A stretch of 32,298 bases of DNA, from contig PITI01000030.1 in the NCBI GenBank assembly GCA_004325065.1, forward strand, positions 1 through 32,298. The letters are read 5' to 3'. How positions within the stretch are numbered: position 1 is the first letter of the stretch; each line of letters begins with the position of its first letter. Origin of the DNA: Hamiltosporidium magnivora. Taxonomy: Eukaryota; Microsporidia; Dubosqiidae. The notes beneath the pieces were generated by a model that saw only the letters and a list, made by a program, of their open reading frames with translations, was not told the origin of the DNA and made no database searches. The translations under genes and the position numbers were made by a program. Positions 12,901 to 23,700 of the stretch are shown one piece after another.

Positions 12901-14586
12901 TTATGAAAAAAATACGCATCTTTTTGTTTGGCACAAACATATTAGTGCATTTACAATGTCTAAATTTTTAAATTGGATTATGTTTAATCTTAAAATCTTT
13001 CTAGATCGAGTAAATTAAATATCTATCTATGTTTTTTCTTATAAAAAAATATAAAGCTCAGACGTTACTAAATATTCTTTATTGGGTAAATGCGAATCGG
13101 CTTACACAAAATTTACAAAACGTAAAGGAAAAGAATAAATAGAATTTGTTAGATCGATGAAATAAACGAAATTATTTTAGATATGAATATAATTTAATGT
13201 ATTCATTGCGCCATAACTTTATATATTATACGTTCGAACTATAAATAAAATATATTTTAGAATTCAATGATAAGAATCACAAAGAAATAGAATGCCATAA
13301 AGATTTTGGTTATAGTTTGCTTTAAACATAGTACTTTTAACTAAGTTATATTATACTCCCATTTATATTTTCATATAAGTATTTTTAAAATTGATATACG
13401 CTTATTTAAAATCTATTTATGTCATTCTATATTGATACTGTCGAATATTCCAAGCAAATTATCTTTATATAAACAGTTTTAGTCGTTTTTCTGTATTTTT
13501 CTAAATGTAAATTTATGCATAGTTAATATTTCAAAAAAGAAGAGTAGATACAAAAATATGTGCGCAAAAAGGGTTCTTCGAACAGAAAACAGACTATAAT
13601 TGATGTAAAAGCAAACTAACATTATTCATTTATTACTTGGTTTAATATCTAAAATCGATTCCATGTACCCTCTGATTGCATAATATATGATTCATGGCAT
13701 ATAAAATATCACAGGACGATTCCTCGTAATATTATTTTCACATGTACAAATCCCTTTATGTATCGTTGCATGTTCACAGACAAAACTTTATTTAATACAC
13801 CAAAAGCGTTAATATTTTTGTTAATGAAAACAAAAAATATTTATGACTGTTACTAAATCATAAAAATTTGTAGTCTTTTTAAGAAAACAAATCATGAATT
13901 TTAGAAACTTAATTTCTGTTTCATGTAATATTCTACGAAAAAAACAGAGTTGTAAAAATAACTAATTCGTAGAATTAGCATGTAAAGAATAATTTACGAA
14001 AAATACTTGAAGCTAAACTTATTTTTTTTCGAGCAACTTCATCCATCTAAGTCATCACAAAAAGCTCGTTTTAATTTTATCCCTTTCCTGCGTTTATTTT
14101 ACAGTTAAGGTTCAATTTAGATTGAATTTTGCAAACTTCAGAACGCGCCTACATATATCTTAATAAATTTTGAAAGTTTGTTGCTATTTAATAAAACTCA
14201 TTTGTTTATAATTTCCTTTCTTAAAAGAACAATAAATAGTTCAGACTTTTTCTTGAAACATGACTGGGATTTGTATTACGGAAGAAATTTTAATGATTTT
14301 TTTAAAAAATTAAAAATTTCGGAAAAAGAATTACAGACATTTCATTAAGTGTCAATATTTTTGTGCCGACTAAATATTAGTTCGTTATATTATAAAATGT
14401 ATTATTTTGCATTTTAATAACGTATACGAGAATTTAAATAAAAAATAAAAGAATAGCAGATTCGTTAAATATAGATAAACCATTACTATAAAAATTCCGA
14501 AATAATTTTTTTTTAGAAATAATTACTTTTGGAAGAGACTTGATAAAAAATCTGATGCCGAATCTAGATTTTTTTTAAAATTCTGA
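9946..14586. other. AT-rich stretch, one weak gene-fossil candidate
   Basis: Most of this interval shows nothing. One candidate lies at 10301-10433 (plus): an ATG-initiated frame of 28 codons (with MPLYIPIHYKSSSETFCG inside) stops at TAA 10385-10387, directly after a seven-T run. In the next frame, 15 further open codons end at TAA 10431-10433. A one-base slip in the T run would join the two. A second mildly G+C-richer patch, about 13650-13790 on the minus strand, is open for about 29 codons and continues past a TGA. No family was recognised for either. Confidence 0.45.
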
Positions 14587-14841
14587 CCTTTATCGGGGTA
14601 TATTACTTGTATAAAAATCAAAACAAAACCAGATATTACCGAAACAAATGCCTATGAACGAAAAACCTTCATAATCGAGGGCTTAAAAGTCTCATATTGT
14701 TTTAAGAACACCGCTATATTATTGAAGTGTATTCATATCAGTCGAAATAAATTAGAGTTGTTTTATGATCAAGTAATAACAGGTAAAATCAACCTTGGAT
14801 TTACTCCCGGGTTATATTCTTGCTTAAAATGTAAAATTTAA
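14587..14841 (+). other. 84-codon open frame without start codon, unrecognised
   Basis: The frame is open from just after TGA 14584-14586 to TAA 14839-14841 and contains no ATG. Composition is about one-third G+C, above background. The translation is mixed (ERKTFIIEGLKVSYC, then LELFYDQVITGKINLG, then TPGLYSCLKC near the end, with a CxxC pair) rather than the usual Phe/Ile/Lys mixture. A stop-to-stop run of this length is expected about once by chance in a window of this size and composition, so it may be nothing. If real, it would be an internal piece of a broken gene or an exon. No family is recognised. Confidence 0.2.
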
Positions 14842-15105
14842 AAAATTTAAAGAAGTTGATAGTGTATTTTTATGGTGCTGTATTATTCATGATCAGAACA
14901 AATCGATCATAAGATATTGTACATGCCTTATAGGCTTATTTACTCTTTTGAAAAACTAGTCATGCATAAACAATTTTAATTAATCTTAGACGAATATAAA
15001 ATTCGATTAGAATAATCAGCTTATATCTTTAGATTCTGCATATACATATAAAACAAATAATTAATATACGAAATTATTTTGTTTATATATAGAAAAGCGG
15101 TATAT

Positions 15106-15352
15106 AGAATTTTAAAAATAAAATTTAAAAGGTATAAGTATAAAATTTTCCACCATGTCGGGACTAGAATTAGTTTGGAGTATTCTCTGGCTGCCGTAAG
15201 ATGCGACTAAAAGGGACCGGTCTTCCATGTTGCGGTTAGGCGTAGAAACAAAAACCCACCTTTTAAAACCACTGGAAAAAGACCGGTAGGCAGTATTACG
15301 ATGGGAGGTCAAGGCTCGAACAGGGCTGTAGAGCAAACGAATAATAAATGAC
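15106..15352 (+). repeat. dispersed repeat B, copy 1 (SINE/LINE-tail-like)
   Basis: This matches the reverse complement of 16467-16755. Shared blocks, in order, are TTTTCCACCATG, a GAATT(A/G)G(T/C)TTGGAGTATT block, a (C/T)AAGA(T/G)GCGACTAAAAGGGAC block, GGTCTTCCATGT, TTTTAAAACCAC, GGAAAAAGACC, GGCAGTATTA, GGCTCG and an AATAAATGA end. It is G+C-rich for the window. The GCGACTAAAAGGGAC-type core (15203-15216) resembles a sequence I remember as common in the tails of arthropod SINE/LINE elements; that is recollection, not a search result. A 74-codon minus-strand frame lies inside it (15112-15336), but the second copy does not keep that frame over its whole length, so I regard the frame as incidental. 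Confidence 0.85.
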
Positions 15353-16466
15353 CAAGTATAGAATAAAGCATATTGCGATGAAATAGATAAATATATACGT
15401 GTCAGAATGTAAGTAGAAAATAAAAAAAACAGAGTGCTTATATTAGATTCGGCATAAGAAATTGGAAAAATATTTTTTGCTATTAGTTAGCTAAATAATA
15501 TCATTTTTTCAATAGAGAATAAGCTTAGGTCTATATCAAACAAATTATTTTGTAGATTATCGAAACATTAAAAATAATATCGCGGTATAATTAAAATTAT
15601 ATTTTGTAATCTGTTTTATTTAAAATCAATATTTTGTATTTTCTTTGTTGTATTTTCAATGTAGAGCGAATCTTACATATTCATATTACTATCTTGGGAC
15701 AATTTTTAACAATTCAGATTAAATTAACAATTTTTTTTGAACTATATAACATTTTAAAAATAGAATCAGAAACAAAAGTTGTTGTAAGAAATTAGATCTT
15801 TTTAAATAATTCGAAAATAGATTATATATTAATATAATTATTTACATGGGTAAAAGGTTTCATTTAATTAATTATTGAAATATTGAAAACGCCAATGAAT
15901 ATGCATAAACATTTGTGTTAATATCTTTTTTTTCTTCTAAACCGTAAACCTTTAGATATAACTTTTGAATCTATTGCCTTAGATCATCACTTGGTTCTTA
16001 ATTTTGCAAATTATCTGTTTTTCGGCAAACTATTTTCATAGTTAGAGCTTTAAAAAGAGCACTTTAAAAGGGGTGTAAAGCATCTCTAGACTTCCATCGA
16101 AAAAAACAAATGACAGACATACTACTTCAGAAAATATTAATATTAAGTATTACAAAGTTCTCTCATTTATAGACTAGAATACTATGCTGATCGCATGGCT
16201 TTACAACAAATTCTAGAAATATTAATAACTATAACAGATAAATTTTAGTATCGAATTGTTTTAAAAACCATTTCTAAGTTATGCTATCAGTTTGTAATTT
16301 TAAATTTAAATTGCAATTTCTAAAATTATAGTTATGAAAATTCTGATAGGTTTTCTAATATTAGAACCACATTTAAACCCTTTTAACTGGTCCGTTTTCC
16401 TATCTTTCATGCAAATGTATCTTTCAAATATAATACTTAAAATTTTATTCGAATAAATTTTTTTTG
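15353..16466. other. AT-rich spacer between the two inverted B repeats
   Basis: This 1.1 kb of AT-rich sequence shows no convincing gene, RNA gene or repeat. It would form the loop if the flanking inverted copies paired. Confidence 0.6.
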
Positions 16467-16755
16467 AAAATCTTTATTCATTTATTCATTAATCCTGTGC
16501 ACTACAGACCCGCACGAGCCATGTCTTTCCCATTAATACTGCCCAGTGGTCTTTTTCCAATTGGTTTATTTACTTTGCGGGTTTCGTAACAAGGTGGTTT
16601 TAAAGAGTGGATTGTTAGCCCTACGTTCATAGCTTACATGGAAGACCAGTCCCTTTTAGTCGCCTCTTGCAACAAGCAAATAATACTCCAAGCCAATTCT
16701 TTTCCTAGCATGGTGGAGAATTTTTGTAATATTAGATTTCTAAAATTCATGTATA
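16467..16755 (-). repeat. dispersed repeat B, copy 2 (inverted)
   Basis: This copy lies in the opposite orientation to 15106-15352. It keeps the core (16650-16663 reads TCCCTTTTAGTCGC on the plus strand) and both ends. It carries about 30 extra bases between the core and the GGAAAAAGACC block; in sense orientation this part includes GGGCTAACAATCC and CTTGTTACGAAACC. Either copy 1 lost these bases or they belong to a subfamily. The extra segment also resembles arthropod retroelement tails as I remember them. No target-site duplication was seen. Confidence 0.85.
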
Positions 16756-17981
16756 TTTTTTAGCACCTTTTCTTTTTGTCAAAATAAGTTTTACTGGTGT
16801 AAATACTAATTAATATTTAGATACAGTACTTTGATTCTTGTAAATAAAAGTATAGAATTTAAAACTATAATTTTATTTTTAATTTTCATATTTTTGAATT
16901 AGATAAATTCTTCCTGTAGAAAAGATGGGATGCTTAGAATTTAAAGACATAATATCGAAAATCTCAATTACGAAATAGGAAAAAAACGTTTCGATACCCA
17001 ATACTATTACGAGTGTCGCAATTTTGAAATGATAAAATCTAAATACCTTTATATATATCGTATTAATTAAAAGAAGTAATAGTTTAAAATTTAAAATGGT
17101 ATAATGTTATATTTAGGGAGAAATTCATTGCTGATGTATATGTTATTCATCATAAAAACTATTATAATAGTACGGTAAATCATAATGCAAAAAAAGCAGC
17201 TATTGGCCAAAAATAATTTTGTTTTTTAAACTCTATTATAGATTTTTAGATTATAAAAATAGCATATTAATTTTGATAAAAATTCCTTTTTTGTGCTTAA
17301 ATCGTATTCGCCTGTGCTCACAATCATTCAGCATGCTAAATTTCAAATCTCTAGTGCGTCTCTTCTGCTTGTTATAAATATATTCGAAGAAGCTTTTGAG
17401 GCAACGCTAATTTTCTATGTGTTTTCTATCTCACCTATACAAACTAACTAGTTTAAGAGCCTGCTCTTTGTGTTTAATTATCTCGTTCAGAATATTGGAA
17501 TTTTACAGCCAATTCTCTTTATATATTCAGAAAAAACTTAAAAAGACGAAAAAATAAGTTATATGATTTATTAAAATTGTATTTCTTACTGTATATGATA
17601 TCACCAAGGGTTATAAAAATCCAAAATATATGCGTTTTAATATTTACGTTTAACATTTTTTTTGTCATACTCAAGATTTCAGAAATCTACGCGTCGTTAA
17701 TTAATCCATTTTTTCGGACAAAAAAAATATCTTTAATTAAGATTTTTAACTAAATGGTTTTTTATTTAAGAGTCTATTATATATACTGAACAATAAAAAG
17801 CATAAAAATGAAAATTTTAACGTGTAAGTTTGGTCAATCTATTTTATCTGGTATTTTATCCTAATCTAACACCTTAAATGAACTACTTGGAAGAAGATTC
17901 TATTATTACCTAAACAATTTTCTTAATATTCAATGAAATATAGATATTTTAAATGACATAGTTATGAGAGGATAACAACAT
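16756..17981. other. AT-rich stretch without a supportable gene
   Basis: A pyrimidine-biased patch at about 17290-17540 has only two stops over some 90 codons in one plus frame, explained by its shortage of purines. The minus strand there reads a Gln/Arg/Lys-rich frame only if about ten stops are ignored. I do not call a gene. Confidence 0.5.
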
Positions 17982-18128
17982 AAAAACTTTCTGCTTGGCA
18001 ATGAGTGTGTGAAACTGGTGTGAGATCATTGTTTGGATTTTTGGTGAGAATATAAGCACACTACATCTTCGGTTGTTCCATGGGAGTTGTTATGAAGAGG
18101 AGAGGTCTAAGAAAAAGAGAACCTTTTT

Positions 18129-18146
18129 CTACAAATTTATTTGTAG
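18129..18146 (+). repeat. perfect hairpin in repeat A copy 2
   Basis: CTACAAA, a 4-base AT loop, then TTTGTAG. The same element is identical in copy 3 (31975-31992) and nearly so in copy 1. Conservation in otherwise diverged copies suggests a structural role in the element's RNA or DNA; this is inference. Confidence 0.65.
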
Positions 18147-18299
18147 TTTTTTATGTAACCAGATTGCAGACCGCAGCTGAAATGTAGGTAATTGCCATGT
18201 AAAAGCATCAAAGCCTAAGCTTGCTCACTCGGGTTAGAAGATTATGATGCACCTGGGTGATAAAAAAAAACTTTAAAAAGACGAAATGAGTAGCAGGTT

Positions 18300-18313
18300 A
18301 TACCTGTTGGTAT
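18300..18313 (+). repeat. conserved ATACC/GGTAT hairpin of repeat A
   Basis: ATACC-TGTT-GGTAT, extendable by a GT/AC pair across a mismatch in some copies. It is present in all three copies (7924-7937 reverse, 18300-18313, 32140-32153) and sits in the best-conserved block, followed by ATTGCAC in all copies. This is the most constant part of the family. Confidence 0.65.
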
Positions 18314-20581
18314 GAAATTGCACTGTCTGGGTGGACCGCATGTAAATCTCTGAAATATATCTTAGCTAGAAGTTTATTAGGTTTAGGAAGTGTAGAGTAA
18401 GTGGGCATGCTGCATAGTCTCAGTGGGGGAGGGCAAAACTGACTTCGGGCTTCTGATCACACTCCATGCAACGGAGATTAACGAACACCGAGCAACTGCT
18501 TCGCTCTTTGGTTACCTTCTTCACACTTTTTAGCTAAAATTCTATCAAACGTAGGTATCGCAGGAGATACTTATGGAGTGAGGGGGGGTAGCATTTATTT
18601 ATGTTAATCCCAGAACTGCGTTAATGTCATGAAAACAAATATAACACTTGCAACTATTGTAAAAAGATGTGATACTTTTAAATAAAGTTTTAAATGAAGT
18701 TAAATGACATAGATCTGAAAATATAGGTAAAGAAGTTCAAAGTCTCTCGGTTTAACTTATGCTGAATCAAGTTTAAATCTTACTAAGATTCCATCCTAGA
18801 CAAATAACTTTGAACGACAATAGCGTGTAAACGCACATAAATTCATTATGATATTTCTACTCAGGTTTTTCACGTACAAATTATCTTTAGTATATATTGA
18901 CTTTTTTCGTTTTTGTAAAATTTAATAAATAATTTTTTAATAAAGTATTTATATCAATTGTAATTTGAGTTTTCCAGCTCTGTTGATCTGGAAATATTAG
19001 GTTTAACATTTCTAACTTTTATAAAAAAATAATATTTTGAAAAATGAGCTTTTCAATCAAAAAGAATGCCCAAACCAATTCATCCAATACATAGTAAGTC
19101 GCATAATGAAAGATTTTTATTTTGTCAAAATATAGCATGTTTATAGATATTAGAACTTGCTATAGTATATATGTCCAAGTGCCTATAGGTTTTTCTTTTG
19201 AACTTGAGAAATACTAGACATAAGACACTCTTATATAAACCCAAAGTCCGAGGGTATTGATTCACGGCTTATCTTAACAAGCGTGAACCGATATCAAAAG
19301 AGTATAGAAATAATCTATGCTATATAAAATATTTCTTAAAAATGTAGCAATAATATCTAAATAATGAGGTAAAAAAATTAAAGTGTATTTACAAGCTCGC
19401 GTAAAAGCTCATCCATTAACCGTGTCTATACATTACAAGTTCAGTATCATCTTAGAATATATAGAAATTTAAAAAAGTTTGATTTTAGTTTCTTTTATTT
19501 CTATGTATGAAATATACAACAGCGCAAAAAACGATTCATGATATAAATCAGGATTTGAGAATTTGAAAAAAAGCAACATATCAATAAAGCTTTAATTTCC
19601 ACGTGTGTTTAGGCTATCAAAATTATTTTTCGATCGTATCTGATTAAATGAATCTTTTTAATATTAAAAGACCAATCATATTTATTTCATTTAAAAGATT
19701 TCGTAAGTTTTATAACTGTTATAATAAAAATAAAGATTGTAAGATTTTTTATAGAAAGCTAAGCCTTCAATCACAGAAAATGTAAAATTGTATTGAATTT
19801 AAAAATAATATACGAAAACAGTCCAAACTTATGGCACATAAATTGTAGAAAAAAAATATAGAATCTGAAATAACAAAAGATATATAATAGTATTTCAGAA
19901 AAATTATATATGTCGTAAATCTATATAAGAGCCATTCTCACATAATTTTATTTTGAATATAGGAAATTTACATACATCAATGGCAAAAAACTGGAATATT
20001 CTGATAAAAGACAAACAAAAGGCTTTCGAGAATTAATACAATAGAGTTTATACACTTCATGACGTAGCATCTTTCTAGTGAGCTTAGAATATACCTAAAA
20101 AAATACTACCGGGTATCAATATTGGTTTTTTCGCCTTTTCTTTTTTACTATTTGCAACAAAATATAGAAGTTAAATTGCCGTAAAAACTATTTTAAGACT
20201 TATAAAATTATGAGAAATCAAAAAATATTCTACAAGAAAAACAAAAGAATACGCTTTAATACAAAGAAAAAACGTATTAATTGAATTTTACGATATATTG
20301 TATAAGAATATCTTAAGTTTCAAGATAATGTAAAGTATAACTAAATGACTTGAATTCCTGTTTTGAATTAAAAAAAGGTATAACTGAAGAACCTGGTGAC
20401 AAATATCTAACTCATAGAAGAGGAATTTTTATGGATACTTGAAAGTGGAACCTAATATGTCATGCTTTTTTTAGAGATTAATCAATAGACCGCTTAAATT
20501 ATCTTAATTTCCGTATTATCTATTTTTAATGTCTATATATACTCTTCATGACTTTCGTAGAAAAATTCTATATTAACATTT

Positions 20582-20776
20582 ATGTTGGATTATATCGACT
20601 CTATCCTTATTGCAAAAATAATTGATTCGCAAATGAGTTTTCGAACATCATCTATATTGCAAAATATCCCGAATCATACAAAAAACGTTGATAACAAATT
20701 CCATCATATTTTAAAGTTTCTATTTAGCAAAAATAGTATTTCGGATTTTTTAAGAAAATTTAATTTGAGCGTCTAA
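20582..20776 (+). other. 64-codon ATG open frame, unrecognised, probably chance
   Basis: This ATG-initiated frame ends in TAA. The translation starts MLDYIDSILIAKIIDSQMSF and is mostly polar with no motif or membrane segment. Nothing upstream looks like a promoter: no CCC- or GGG-type element of the sort reported near microsporidian starts is visible in the preceding 60 bases. It is listed because it has a proper ATG and a less Phe/Lys-dominated composition than other frames here. Confidence 0.15.
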
Positions 20777-23700
20777 TTTGTAAAAAGATTATACTTGAAA
20801 GTTAGTTAATAAATTTATCTCTGTTTTTTATTTGTGAATTCTAAAATGAAGCCAAACGCTTAAAATATTTATTTTAAAATATATTAAATCAAGTTTTGTG
20901 CAAATATTTTCTAAAATTGCTTTACTCGGGTCTTGAATTATTAGAATTCATGCTCTATTATCATGTTGTAAGTAAGTAAGCTTTTGGGAGTATATATCTA
21001 GAAACTATGCGCATAACAAAAGCATGAATGTTCTTTTAGGCGAATTAATCTATATATGATATTTCGAAAACAATAATTGCATACTAATATGTAAGATACC
21101 TAATTTATCATATATCAAATCTATATGTATTCCATTTGATGCAGAGCTGACTTATAAATTTTGACTCTTATTTTACAACAATCGCAAATTAAATATTTTG
21201 TAATTTGTCAAACGCAATTCAAGATTCACTTAATATAGCATATTTGAAAAGGGTTAATTTGAAAAAATTCGCAAAAACCTTTTTTATTTATTTTCTTGCA
21301 TATCAGGATTTAGAATTACCTATTTTATAAATCATTTTATAGAATCAAACTTTGATGAGATATATTTTTAATTTTTAGGATTATATGATCTAAAATCTTT
21401 CCATCATCATTGCAACTATGTTAAATATTATTTTTCAATTCTTTTCCTAAATATAAGAGTTTAATATTTACAATTGAGTCAATTAATATGTTTATATTGT
21501 ATAGAATTGCGGCTGCCTTTTTACATTTTTTTAACTTAGTATCGGTAAAATAGTACATTATATGGGCAGTTGGGCTTAAATCTTATGTTTTTGATTCAAA
21601 AATATACAAATAATTTTCTAGAATAAAAAGCTAAAGTGTTGCTATAATTCGTTCAAGAAATATTAGGCTAAACATACATTAAGGAATCCTTTTAGTGAAT
21701 AAATCATTGGGCCATCTAGTGTTTCAATTTTCACTTATACACTATTTCAGATTTTATTTTTAAAATTGAAATGGTTTCTCGTATTTTAATGACTTAAATC
21801 GTAGTGTGAATATTATTATACTATAAACAATCATAATCCCTTAAATGGTAATAAAATTTAGATTCTTTGTCATTATAGTATAATAACTAAAAGATTTCTA
21901 TTTAACTTTGCAATTTTTAGAAAAATTTGGGATTTTAGTATATAATTCTTTAATTTAAACTTCCATGCAATTTTTAATTAGAAAATAAAAATAGTTGATT
22001 CTAATGGATTTATTTATATTAAAATAACAGCTTTAAGTATTCTTGTAGATATAGATGTACATTATTGATTATATATTTAAAAAGACTCTATTTGTATAAA
22101 AATATATGCATATGTACAATAAAACGAAGTAGGTTTTTGTTTGAAAAGTTTTCTAAATTTAGCTGTATTCTATTTTTTCTTTAAATTTACCAATTAAGTA
22201 AATTCCCGGATTTAATGTCAATTAAAATACTTCTAAACATTTCATTTGAACATCCGTATCTATTTTTGTCAGATTTTATACCTAAATGATTTACATAAAA
22301 TATATTTCTTGCGTTGTTTTTAAAATAGAATACAAACTAAAATGCTTAGTTTAAAAAAGCCTGGATCAGAGTTTGGAAAATAAATTTATCTATTTTATAA
22401 AACTATTTAAAATGGTTGGATTTGGGTCTGAGAGAATTCTTAAATTTAAATTGTTTTAACAGATCTAATACATTTATAGCAGATATTGTCTATTGCTAAG
22501 TCAAAAAATGTTTTAATAACTATACATAAATAGAACCTGGAATCATAAAAAAATTAGAATCAACAAGTAAAGATTTAATTAAGATTTTAAATACGAAATT
22601 TTGCGCTTTATAATACAACTTGCAAATATTCATGTTCATATGAAACCTGCTATAAGCACGACTCACATTTTTAAAACGCAACTTTTTTATAATACTTCAA
22701 AAAATGGCATTGGACATAACAGGGCGGTTTTTCCGGAACCAATATGTAATAATACGAAATTTCTACTTGTTTGATAAATGTTATTTCAGTAAAAGTAATC
22801 AAAAATACGTTTGTGATTTATAATTTGACCATTCTTAAATAAATAAGCATAAAAATTTCATAGTAATTTATATTAAAAACGTTTCTGAATTTGTTTTACT
22901 CACAATAAAGAATATTTTAATTTTTAAATAAGAAAACAAATGGATGGAATTTATCTTGTAGCCTGCATTTAGCTAATTTGTTAGACTAATAAGGGTCTAA
23001 AATATCAAAACCATCTACGAATAGATTATTTTTGTGAAAAAAAAATTTAAAAGAAATATATAGTGTTTTACCTAATGAAAGAAACGAATTATAATTTACA
23101 GGTAATACATATAAATTAGATAGAGATTCTATATTTTGTAACGTTTGATAATAATAGTTTCATACGAAACATATAAAAACGAATTTTCTATATTAAATGC
23201 ATATATTTCTCTCTACTTATAACATTGTAAAAATAAAAAAAGCAATTTTAATTTTAAAAAGAATCGAGATTTAATTATAAATATACCATACTTTCGTCAA
23301 AAAAAAATAATTTTATTGTTTGTAAGAAATATGCTTAGTGCTAAGGCCTTAGAATACACTTAGAGAGTGTTTTAGTTTATTAAATATCTTTAAAATATAT
23401 TTTTTACTATTGACACTAGTCTTTATAAATTTTGCGCACTATATTACTAATTATTCAGAAAATTTTTTCAACAAATATTAAACTGCTACGCGGAGCATGA
23501 TAAAGCAAAAAACTTTGATATAACGTAGTCAAATTCTTACATCTAAGTTTCTAAAGGATCAGAAAATTACTTTTGCGTCACAGAAAACTTGTCTTTATAA
23601 CCGAATTAATTAACTAAGTATATTTGAAACTATTGGTATTTAACTAAAAAGAAAATATTTTATAAATGTTTTTAGAAATTACAAATTTCGCAACTAAATT

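Larger units (their letters stand above)
17982..18693 (+). repeat. dispersed repeat A, copy 2 (longest plus-strand copy)
   Basis: This aligns with copy 3 (31908-32298) from 18063 onward at about 90% identity by eye over conserved blocks, and with inverted copy 1 over its whole length. In order it carries: AAACTTTCTGC and GGCAATGAGT (shared with copy 1 only); ACATCTTCGGTTG (18063); the perfect CTACAAA/TTTGTAG hairpin at 18129-18146; CAGACCGCAGCTGAA; ACTCGGGTTAGAAGA; a variable segment; the ATACC/GGTAT hairpin at 18300-18313; GAAATATATCTTAGCTAGAAG; CATGCAACGGA; a GGGGGGTAGCA block; and an AATAAAGTTTTAA end at about 18681-18693. Similarity to copy 1 stops there. A 3' end in a polyadenylation-like AATAAA and a 5'-shortened sister copy suggest a non-LTR retrotransposon tail. 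No long open frame is preserved. Confidence 0.9.

Noticed and set aside
15112..15336. 74-codon minus-strand open frame
   Set aside because: It lies entirely within repeat B copy 1. Copy 2 does not keep the frame over its full length, and differences are not concentrated at third codon positions.
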